From Candidatus Odinarchaeota archaeon (GTDB lineage: Archaea > Asgardarchaeota > JAGGXT01): 5,559 bases of DNA. Location of the stretch: the NCBI GenBank assembly GCA_021162905.1, contig JAGGXT010000068.1, positions 1 through 5,559 on the forward strand, read 5' to 3'. The translations under genes were made by a program, and so were the position numbers. The stretch's first letter is position 1. The number at the start of each line of letters is the position of its first letter. Below the pieces are notes generated by a model. It did no database searches and was not told where the DNA came from. It saw only the letters and a list, made by a program, of their open reading frames with translations. This document shows, in pieces, positions 1-5,020 of this stretch.

Positions 1-2
1 GG

Positions 3-1313
3 ATTATTAGTAAAGTCTCTAAGTTTTTATCACTTATTCTTGAAAAAATCCCTGAGCGAGTCTATGAATATAAATTTCTTTTATTTTATATTTTCATTTC
101 AATGATTGCAGCTGTACTTGCTGCGATATTCTACTACAACATGATTCCTGAAATAGAATCGTCATTGATTTCATTTTTTGGATCTAAGTTTTGGGGGACC
201 TTGTCTCCGTTTTATCGAGAGAAAAATCAACTATTTGCGAGCGTAGGTGAGCACCTTACATCTCCATGGTCAATTTTCTATTATAATATGCACTTTATAA
301 CAATATTCTTCCTTATTGGTCTCTATTTTCTCTTTAAACGTGGCAAGGATGAAGATATTTTCATCTTGTTAATGGGTCTAACCACCCTATATTTCGCTGG
401 CTCACTCATTAGGCTTGTACTTATCTTATCCCCCGCAGCCTCACTAATAGGTGCCTATGGTATAGTTGCAATATATTCACCTTTTGTGAAGCTATTTAAA
501 ATAAAACCAACAATAGTTGTAAGACGTAGAAAACGAGTAAGTAAAATGATAAGTAAGGAGTTTATAGCGCTAGCATTTGCTGCACTATTTATATTACTTG
601 TCTTACAAACTTTTCATATTGTTACCGTTGATATGAGAATAGGTTCACCTGAAATTATTCCATCTGAAAATCTTACAGACTGGCCAGAAGCAATGGAATA
701 TGTTAACTTATATTTCCCAAAAAATGCTGTAATAGTCTCATGGTGGGACTATGGATATTGGATAACGACCCTAGGGAAAAGAGCAACTGTTGCAGATGGC
801 GCTACTATGAATAAAACACAGATTGCTATGATAGGATATGCTTTTATGGCTCCCAATATAACAGAAACGCTCCGAGTACTTAGGAAATTTAGAGCGACTC
901 ATATTCTTGTGTATTTTGGTCTTTTCCAACAAGGTCTTGGTGGCGATGAAAATAAATGGATTTGGATGGTTAGAATAGCTGCTGATGTCTTTGGAAATGA
1001 TACAATTAATCCTGATGATTATTATAATGAGACCGGTGGAGAAGTTAAACCCATGTTCTTTAATTCTACTATATATAAACTGCTTGTATACAGAGAGCCA
1101 GGTGGGCCCTATGCCCAAGTGGTTCAACATGCGTTATACAATCCTCAGTCTGCATATTATGAGTGGAGTAAACATATGCCTGGTCCCGATGATCTTAAAT
1201 TCCTTGAGTTAGAATATATTTCAACAAATCACTTAGTTAAGATATACAAAATTAAGTGGGATGAATGGGAACGTTATGTCATTGAGAATAATATTACCTT
1301 AGAATGGCCTTAA
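3..1313 (+). CDS. aglB: Archaeal oligosaccharyltransferase AglB/Stt3, C-terminal part (5' end outside window)
   Basis: Membrane enzyme of the GT-C fold that transfers a lipid-linked glycan onto Asn of N-x-S/T sequons on the outer face of the membrane. The frame is open to the left edge, so 436 C-terminal residues are present; an ATG at 102 is internal. Hydrophobic, probably transmembrane segments lie near fragment residues 23-43, 95-112, 119-160 and 188-205. The signature WWDYGYW, which reads the +2 Ser/Thr of the sequon, is at 247-253. SVGEH at 80-84 matches the SVSE/TIxE motif of external loop 5, with its Glu at 83. Arg137 (SLIRLVL) fits the conserved Arg that contacts the lipid pyrophosphate. 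The N-terminal DxD-type catalytic motifs must lie outside the window. Only about 185 residues follow WWDYGYW, suggesting a short-form AglB. This outer domain carries seven sequons. nop10 follows after 13 bases and is probably co-transcribed. Confidence 0.95.
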   Translation: MISKVSKFLSLILEKIPERVYEYKFLLFYIFISMIAAVLAAIFYYNMIPEIESSLISFFGSKFWGTLSPFYREKNQLFASVGEHLTSPWSIFYYNMHFITIFFLIGLYFLFKRGKDEDIFILLMGLTTLYFAGSLIRLVLILSPAASLIGAYGIVAIYSPFVKLFKIKPTIVVRRRKRVSKMISKEFIALAFAALFILLVLQTFHIVTVDMRIGSPEIIPSENLTDWPEAMEYVNLYFPKNAVIVSWWDYGYWITTLGKRATVADGATMNKTQIAMIGYAFMAPNITETLRVLRKFRATHILVYFGLFQQGLGGDENKWIWMVRIAADVFGNDTINPDDYYNETGGEVKPMFFNSTIYKLLVYREPGGPYAQVVQHALYNPQSAYYEWSKHMPGPDDLKFLELEYISTNHLVKIYKIKWDEWERYVIENNITLEWP

Positions 1314-1326
1314 ATGGGTTTTGAAA

Positions 1327-1497
1327 ATGGTTAAACAATTACGTAAATGTACAGTTTGTGGACGGTATACGATGAAAAAAGACAAATGCCCTGTCTGTGG
1401 TGGAGAACTTACTTTGCCCTATCCCCCCCGTTTTTCGCCAGAGAATAAATATCAAAAGTATAGAATTAAGCTTAAAAAAGAAAAGGGGCTTATTTAA
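1327..1497 (+). CDS. nop10: H/ACA ribonucleoprotein subunit Nop10
   Basis: A 56-residue protein with the full Nop10 pattern: an N-terminal zinc ribbon (RKCTVCGRYT, Cys8/Cys11, then CPVCGG, Cys21/Cys24) followed by the family hallmark PPRFSPENKY near residues 33-42 and a basic tail. Nop10 bridges Cbf5 and the guide RNA in archaeal H/ACA RNPs, which pseudouridylate rRNA; it also aids guide-independent Cbf5 action on tRNA. Length is normal for archaea. The ATG start gives the usual MxxxxRKC opening; an in-frame TTG two codons upstream (1321) is a less likely alternative. No strong Shine-Dalgarno is visible, only a GGG about 8 bases upstream, so translation may depend on ribosomes finishing aglB. 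In many archaea nop10 follows aif2a on the same strand; here it faces it, and the two stop codons are two bases apart. Confidence 0.95.
   Translation: MVKQLRKCTVCGRYTMKKDKCPVCGGELTLPYPPRFSPENKYQKYRIKLKKEKGLI
1474..1484 (-). terminator. T-rich candidate terminator for the aif2a transcript
   Basis: Read on the - strand this is TTTTCTTTTTT, 16 bases past the aif2a stop. It is the antisense of the Lys codons near the end of nop10. It would suit archaeal T-tract termination. The tract is seen; its function is inferred. Confidence 0.4.
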
Positions 1498-1498
1498 C

Positions 1499-1514
1499 TT
1501 TATTTCTCTCTTTT
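1499..1514 (+). terminator. T-rich candidate terminator for the aglB-nop10 transcript
   Basis: A pyrimidine-rich run with T3, T3 and T4 blocks begins immediately after the nop10 stop. Archaeal RNA polymerases commonly terminate in T-rich tracts on the non-template strand without needing a hairpin. The run lies in the antisense of the Lys/Arg-rich end of aif2a. Position and composition are seen; termination here is inferred. Confidence 0.4.
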
Positions 1515-2288
1515 AAAGGAAAATATTAAACCATTTTCACGAGAAAATGATTCAATTTGAGTTGTAATTCTTTTAAGAGCTTCTTCGGCTGTTCTATAAT
1601 CTCCCGCTATTACTTCCACTTTATACCTAGGAGCACCCACTGTATACATTTTTATTTCAACATCTTTCCTGCGAAATGCATTCTTACTGTTTAGTAGTGC
1701 CTGCTTTATAAGCTCTACACCATTCGATGCTGTTGATTGAAGTATTATAGTTCCAGATATTTCTACTTTAGGTATCTTTACCTGTGTTTTTATTATGTTA
1801 TATATTTCTTTTGCTAAGTTCTTATCTAATCCAGCATCTATTAAAATCTTCTCTCCTTTCTCTACTGCCGTTTCAAAAGCTAAATAGACTTCACCATACT
1901 TTTTTTGTAGTGTCCAGCATATTTCGTCTACCTTATCTGTAGGCATATTTGCTCGTTCTAAAGCAATTTCAATTATCTTTCTGGCTTTTTGTTCTCGCTT
2001 CCATGATTGTATTTTTAGGATTTTTTGTTGCTTTGTTACTCTTCTCATTGACAAATCTATTTGTCCTTTTTCTGGAATTACCCTAAGAACTTTAGCTACC
2101 ACTTTCTGCCCTTCTCTCACATGATCTCTTATGTTTTTGACCCATGTGGTTGATATTTCAGAGATATGTATCATTCCTTCTATATGATTATATTCGTCTA
2201 AAGCTACATAAGCACCATATGGTTTTATATTAGTAACTGTTGCAATAACAAGTTCTCCTTCTTCTGGTAATTTTCTTTTTTTTCTCAT
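1500..2288 (-). CDS. aif2a: Translation initiation factor aIF2, alpha subunit
   Basis: The alpha subunit of heterotrimeric aIF2, which carries Met-tRNAi to the small ribosomal subunit. With the ATG start the protein has 262 residues, normal for the family. An N-terminal S1/OB RNA-binding domain spans about 11-84 (ELVIATVTNIKPYGAYV, then GMIHISEIS and WVKNIRDHV); SEIST at 43-47 is in the loop equivalent to the eukaryotic eIF2-alpha Ser51 region. A helical middle domain covers about 85-170, and a C-terminal alpha/beta domain, which contacts the gamma subunit, covers about 175-262. The frame also has a GTG three codons upstream (2297), but that GTG is part of a GGTG ribosome binding site six bases before the ATG at 2288, so the ATG is preferred. 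It follows rps27e after 128 bases, in the common archaeal order L44e-S27e-aIF2alpha. Confidence 0.95.
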   Translation of the reverse strand: MRKKRKLPEEGELVIATVTNIKPYGAYVALDEYNHIEGMIHISEISTTWVKNIRDHVREGQKVVAKVLRVIPEKGQIDLSMRRVTKQQKILKIQSWKREQKARKIIEIALERANMPTDKVDEICWTLQKKYGEVYLAFETAVEKGEKILIDAGLDKNLAKEIYNIIKTQVKIPKVEISGTIILQSTASNGVELIKQALLNSKNAFRRKDVEIKMYTVGAPRYKVEVIAGDYRTAEEALKRITTQIESFSRENGLIFSFKREK

Positions 2289-2293
2289 ATATT

Positions 2294-2299
2294 CCACCC
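2294..2299 (-). promoter_or_regulatory. Ribosome binding site of aif2a (decides the start)
   Basis: On the - strand GGGTGG lies six bases before ATG 2288 (counted from GGTG). GGTG pairs with the CACC of the archaeal 16S 3' end. The competing GTG start at 2297 falls inside this site, which argues against it. Confidence 0.65.
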
Positions 2300-2368
2300 T
2301 ATAATTATAAGCATCTTAAAATGAAGTATTTTGATTTGTTTTCAGTTTAAGATAAAACAATATATTTT

Positions 2369-2377
2369 CTATAAAGC
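2369..2377 (-). promoter_or_regulatory. Possible TATA box for aif2a
   Basis: GCTTTATAG on the - strand, in the 128-base rps27e-aif2a gap, resembles an archaeal box A. Transcription would start near 2347, leaving a leader of about 60 bases that contains the ribosome binding site. The whole gap is AT-rich, so TATA-like words are expected by chance, and read-through from rps27e is equally possible. Confidence 0.25.
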
Positions 2378-2396
2378 TTATTATAGTACAATAAAG

Positions 2397-2407
2397 TTCC
2401 TTAGGAA
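2397..2407. repeat. 11-base palindrome TTCCTTAGGAA in the rps27e-aif2a gap
   Basis: A perfect inverted repeat, TTCCT-T-AGGAA, about ten bases after the rps27e stop and upstream of the possible aif2a TATA box. It could be a dimeric regulator site or chance. No second copy was noticed in the window. Confidence 0.35.
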
Positions 2408-2416
2408 TATAAATAG

Positions 2417-2614
2417 TTATGTTAATTCTTCTATTATTTCTCCATATATTTTAGATTTTCCACCTGTTGGTTCAGCTAATACTTCCCCACATACGTTACA
2501 AATAACGCGTATACTGCATCTATCAAAAATTATCTGCTCATTACCACATTTACATCTTACTCTTAAGAATTTACTTCGTGGTTGGGGTATTAGAATCTTT
2601 TTTTTCGAAGGCAT
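2417..2614 (-). CDS. rps27e: Small-subunit ribosomal protein S27e
   Basis: A 65-residue zinc-ribbon protein of the 30S subunit. It has the family pattern: basic start, PRSKFLRVRC, CGNEQIIF, a second knuckle C39-x2-C42 (CNVCG), then the hallmark LAEPTGGKSKI and a short acidic tail. Length is normal. The first knuckle is unusual: Cys21-Lys-Cys23, i.e. C-x-C, where S27e proteins I recall have C-x2-C; there is also an extra Cys33 between the knuckles. The codons on the - strand read TGT AAA TGT, so one codon is missing rather than frameshifted. The gene begins six bases after the rpl44e stop; its ribosome binding site (GAGGT, 8 bases before ATG) spans the last codons of rpl44e, and site and start lie in a perfect hairpin. 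The two genes are almost certainly one transcript. Confidence 0.95.
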   Translation of the reverse strand: MPSKKKILIPQPRSKFLRVRCKCGNEQIIFDRCSIRVICNVCGEVLAEPTGGKSKIYGEIIEELT

Positions 2615-2629
2615 GAGGCATTACCTCAT
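2613..2629 (-). promoter_or_regulatory. Hairpin at the rpl44e/rps27e junction (likely translational coupling)
   Basis: On the - strand ATGAGG-TAATG-CCTCAT forms a perfect 6-bp stem with a 5-base loop (a T-G wobble could close it further). The 5' arm holds the last two sense codons of rpl44e and most of the S27e ribosome binding site; the loop holds the L44e stop TAA; the 3' arm ends in the AT of the S27e start. A ribosome terminating on L44e would open the stem and expose the S27e start. The structure is seen; the coupling is inferred. Confidence 0.6.
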
Positions 2630-2899
2630 AATCTCTAATTTTTTTAAGCGAATTCCTTCTCTCATTATTATATAACCACATTCTTTACACTTTAATTTGA
2701 GAGTTTGCTTTTTAGTGACTTTTGCTGTTTTTCTCTGTATAGGCTTTGGCTGCCCTCCATATCCTTTTTTCTTTCTAGCATATCTTCTCGCACCAGCTTT
2801 TAGAGGCGATTCTTTTCCTTTCTTGTATATTGAAACTGTATGTATTGTGTGTGTTTTACACCTGGGGCAATATGTTCTTATTTCCTTTGTGATCTTCAT
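2621..2899 (-). CDS. rpl44e: Large-subunit ribosomal protein L44e
   Basis: A 92-residue protein of the 50S subunit (eL42 in the unified naming), which in archaeal and eukaryotic ribosomes lies close to the tRNA exit site. Two zinc knuckles, CPRC (Cys11/Cys14) and CKEC (Cys71/Cys74), flank a very basic middle with the hallmark KKGYGGQPKP at 44-53, the part that reaches the E site. The ending RLKKLEI is also typical, and the length is normal. ATG 2899 is preceded at nine bases by GGAGG (2913-2909), a strong ribosome binding site. It is the first gene of the L44e-S27e(-aIF2alpha) group, and 212 bases separate it from gins51 upstream; that gap contains a possible TATA box and a GC-rich foldable segment. 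Confidence 0.96.
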   Translation of the reverse strand: MKITKEIRTYCPRCKTHTIHTVSIYKKGKESPLKAGARRYARKKKGYGGQPKPIQRKTAKVTKKQTLKLKCKECGYIIMREGIRLKKLEIMR

Positions 2900-2908
2900 T
2901 TTTACTGT

Positions 2909-2913
2909 CCTCC
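2909..2913 (-). promoter_or_regulatory. Ribosome binding site of rpl44e
   Basis: GGAGG on the - strand, nine bases before the ATG at 2899. It is the strongest Shine-Dalgarno match in the window and fits a highly expressed ribosomal protein gene. Confidence 0.75.
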
Positions 2914-2968
2914 GAAAAGGCTAAAAAATTGTATTAAATTCCACTTATTAATCTTATGGTTAGGATGC

Positions 2969-3102
2969 GGTAACGTCAGAAAATAGATGATGCACCAAAT
3001 ATATGATTCGCCACCACCTCGCGTGGGCGTTTCTTTTGTTCTGGGGCATACGCTACTTATCGTCGTACCTCCTTTTTAAATCAGTCATTCTCGGATGTTA
3101 CC
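2969..3102. ncRNA. Candidate structured RNA or mRNA leader between gins51 and rpl44e
   Basis: A GC-rich island (52 of 110 bases G or C over 2961-3070, against AT-rich surroundings) with nested inverted repeats. The outer helix pairs 2969-2977 with 3094-3102 (9 bp, with G-T at 2975/3096 on the + strand but A-C on the - strand). The next helix pairs 2984-2986 with 3053-3055, then after a 3x3 internal loop 2990-2996 with 3043-3049 (6 of 7). The inner hairpin pairs 3009-3012 with 3026-3029 and, past a 2-base bulge, 3015-3017 with 3023-3025. No coding frame with a credible start is present. It fits no family I could recognise. Strand is uncertain: the G-T pair favours +, while a TATA-like box at 3073-3080 and the direction of the flanking genes favour -, where it would be the rpl44e leader. 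Confidence 0.4.
3073..3080 (-). promoter_or_regulatory. Possible TATA box for the rpl44e-rps27e transcript
   Basis: TTTAAAAA on the - strand, downstream of gins51 and just upstream of the foldable GC-rich segment. Transcription would start near 3050, giving rpl44e a leader of about 150 bases containing the inner helices. The motif is weak and GGAGG follows it directly, so this is tentative. Confidence 0.3.
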
Positions 3103-3111
3103 AAGATGCAG

Positions 3112-3756
3112 TCAATCTCGCTCATCTTCAAGTTTCTCTTCCAGATTAATTTGCTCTGCTAATCCATCGTTAATCAATAAGTTTGCATTTTCTTTTGGAA
3201 GTTTCGCAATATCTCCTCTCTTAAATGGACCATATGTATTCAAATCCACCCCTGTTATCTCTGGAAGGTCTTGTTTTATTCTGACAATAATATACTCTTT
3301 ACAAGCTTCCTTAGTTAACTCTAAGTCATGTCTTATAGGTTTTGTTTTTTCTTCTTTTATTTCCACAATAGAAGGTATCCCTTGATCAAGAGATATTCTC
3401 TCTCCTTTACTAATCGAATCAATAACTTTTTCAAGAATATGTGATATTTCAAGCAAAAAAACAGTTATTTTTAATTCAAAATCTGTTAATCGTTCAAAAT
3501 CGGGTTTTTCATTTTCGTCAAAAATATACCTCATTATTTTCTTAAATCGTCTAAGAATTAATTCCTGTATCATAAATAGTACATATTTTAATTCTCTTTT
3601 CTTTAATTCTTTCAATATTTCATTATCTGCCTCAGAAATTTCGTTTTTTAGGCTGTTAATGTAATCACTAACTCTGTCAAAAAAATCTCTCTGCAATGGT
3701 CTTATTTCTTTGCATTCCTTCTCTTTCTTCCATGCAGAATAAATTTCTTTATACAT
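3112..3756 (-). CDS. gins51: GINS complex subunit Gins51 (Gins15)
   Basis: A subunit of archaeal GINS, the tetramer that joins MCM helicase and Cdc45/RecJ-like proteins at the replication fork. With the start at 3756 the protein has 214 residues and opens MYKEIYSAWKKEKECKE, matching the usual Gins51 N-terminus. The layout is A-B, as expected for the 51 type: an all-helical A domain (about 1-120), a linker, and a small beta B domain (about 154-205) with DLPEITGVDLNTYGPFKRGD, then an acidic tail. An in-frame ATG at 3771 would add five residues, but it overlaps the GGTG ribosome binding site (3769-3766) that serves 3756. It lies 25 bases after priS in the same direction, so priL-priS-gins51 is probably one operon. 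Its B domain resembles the C-terminus of the adjacent PriS. Confidence 0.92.
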   Translation of the reverse strand: MYKEIYSAWKKEKECKEIRPLQRDFFDRVSDYINSLKNEISEADNEILKELKKRELKYVLFMIQELILRRFKKIMRYIFDENEKPDFERLTDFELKITVFLLEISHILEKVIDSISKGERISLDQGIPSIVEIKEEKTKPIRHDLELTKEACKEYIIVRIKQDLPEITGVDLNTYGPFKRGDIAKLPKENANLLINDGLAEQINLEEKLEDERD

Positions 3757-3764
3757 GTATATAA

Positions 3765-3769
3765 CCACC
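3765..3769 (-). promoter_or_regulatory. Ribosome binding site of gins51 (decides the start)
   Basis: GGTGG on the - strand, 8 bases before ATG 3756. The upstream ATG at 3771 overlaps this site, so the shorter protein is preferred; family N-termini support it. Confidence 0.6.
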
Positions 3770-3781
3770 ATAAATTACATT

Positions 3782-5020
3782 TCAATAAATTTCTGCATAA
3801 TCCTTACCTACCAATAAGACCGCAACACTATCTGGGACTTCTACAATATCTCCTGGATTAAAGGGACCAAACAATTCCCCGTTTAAAACGATCTCTGGCG
3901 TTTTTTCAATAATTTTTATAATGTGATGTCCTTTCTTAAAAATAACCGAATCCTTCAGGGGATCAAATTTTTCCAGATCAGTATAATTTATGATTGATAC
4001 TTTTAATCCTGTTTTTCCATGGAGTGATGAGGGTAATCTCATAAGCCTTTTTATATCAGCAGTTACAACGCTATCTATTTTACATGAAAAATCTTCAATT
4101 GCATACCTTAATATAATATTTAATGTATCATACCTTAATATAGATGTAGGCACAACTCCTTCTTGAAGTTTTTTGATTATTATTTCTTTATTAGTTGTTA
4201 TTACCTCAACTTTTTCATGTCCTATATCTCTTTTTAGTTTTTCAATTTGCCTATTGTTTAGGTTTTTAAGAAAATTTATTAAAGCTTTTATGCTTTTTCC
4301 TCTCCAAGCAGGCTCATTCAGCAATGGTAAGATAATCTTTCCTTTTGTATGAACTATTCCTTGAAGTTTAGGATCCACACCTTGGCCCAGAAGATAGTTT
4401 ACGATCTCTCTACGTGCATTTTGATCCATTTCCCTAATAATCTCTGAATTAACATGAATATGATAGCCCCTATGTCCGCTGAATGTGATTGTTAACTCGT
4501 TATAATTAAATCCAAAATCTGGTATTAAAAAGTCATCAATGAGTTTAAATGTTTCATTCTTAGCAGCTTCTAAACATTTTTCACAGAACCAAGTCTTTAC
4601 ACTAATTTTTGTTAATCCACACTTTGGGCATATATTTGGAGCTATACCCTTACCACTAAAGCCACAATTTTGACATATCCATGAATCATGAGAATCCTTA
4701 CAGTCCGTGGGTATATGGTCTGCATCAATATCAAATACTAATTCAGCACCTATCCAAATTTTTTCCTGCATGCTTTTTGCATCTGGAAACTCATAATAAG
4801 CACTACTATAGTACGCATTTCTAGGGACTTTTCTCTTTAAATATAAAAAATACTCTTTCTCATTGCGAAATGAGATATGCCTTATCATAACATTCTCTTC
4901 AAATAGAGAAAATCCAAATTCTCTTCTTGTTATTTCTTCTGGTATATATTTTTCAATCCATAACTTATTATAATACTCTGAAAACTTATTTTTGAGGAAC
5001 ATTATGCTTTTTCGATTCAT
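3782..5020 (-). CDS. priS: DNA primase small (catalytic) subunit PriS
   Basis: Catalytic subunit of the archaeal/eukaryotic-type primase, acting with PriL to make replication primers. It has 412 residues. The metal-binding motif ELVFDIDAD gives Asp97 and Asp99; SGHRGYHIHV lies at 181-190; the third catalytic Asp is probably Asp316, in the IDSVVTADIKRLMRLPSSLH block whose His334 should contact nucleotide phosphates. Between the first two motifs is a zinc region with Cys107, His111, Cys116, Cys119, Cys131, Cys134, Cys146 and Cys149, enough for two sites. The last 40 residues (GPFNPGDIVEVP at 385-396) resemble the Gins51 B domain. ATG 5020 is preceded by GAGGG at ten bases; an in-frame ATG at 5002 lacks such a site. 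The gene overlaps priL by 35 bases, suggesting coupled translation, and gins51 follows. Confidence 0.96.
   Translation of the reverse strand: MNRKSIMFLKNKFSEYYNKLWIEKYIPEEITRREFGFSLFEENVMIRHISFRNEKEYFLYLKRKVPRNAYYSSAYYEFPDAKSMQEKIWIGAELVFDIDADHIPTDCKDSHDSWICQNCGFSGKGIAPNICPKCGLTKISVKTWFCEKCLEAAKNETFKLIDDFLIPDFGFNYNELTITFSGHRGYHIHVNSEIIREMDQNARREIVNYLLGQGVDPKLQGIVHTKGKIILPLLNEPAWRGKSIKALINFLKNLNNRQIEKLKRDIGHEKVEVITTNKEIIIKKLQEGVVPTSILRYDTLNIILRYAIEDFSCKIDSVVTADIKRLMRLPSSLHGKTGLKVSIINYTDLEKFDPLKDSVIFKKGHHIIKIIEKTPEIVLNGELFGPFNPGDIVEVPDSVAVLLVGKDYAEIY

Noticed and set aside
771..1212. Reading frames on both strands inside aglB (771-1130 -, 985-1212 +)
   Set aside because: Composition unlike any family; they lie wholly within the strongly supported aglB frame.
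102..1313. aglB starting at the ATG at 102
   Set aside because: The frame stays open to the left edge, residues before it continue a membrane segment, and the family needs several hundred more N-terminal residues.
2331..2924. + strand frames opposite rps27e and rpl44e (2331-2675, 2697-2924)
   Set aside because: Antisense shadows of ribosomal protein genes; no recognisable motif or start context.
2960..3049. 29-codon frame on the - strand (ATG at 3049) in the gins51-rpl44e gap
   Set aside because: Its nearest ribosome binding site is 17 bases away, the peptide matches no small ribosomal protein, and the region is better explained by RNA structure.
2902..3079. Longer open - strand frame through the same gap
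   Set aside because: Open for about 58 codons but contains no ATG, GTG or TTG start after the upstream stop.
2969..3102. tRNA, C/D-box or H/ACA RNA in the gins51-rpl44e gap
   Set aside because: No T-loop or acceptor pairing; a C-box-like AUGAUG on + and CUGA on - lie on different strands; no ACA box follows the hairpins.
2900..3111. Replication origin near the primase/GINS genes
   Set aside because: No ORB-like repeats, no direct repeat array and no long AT-rich unwinding element were seen in the gap.
3095..3385. + strand frame opposite the end of gins51
   Set aside because: Ser-rich antisense shadow of the gins51 B domain; no motif.
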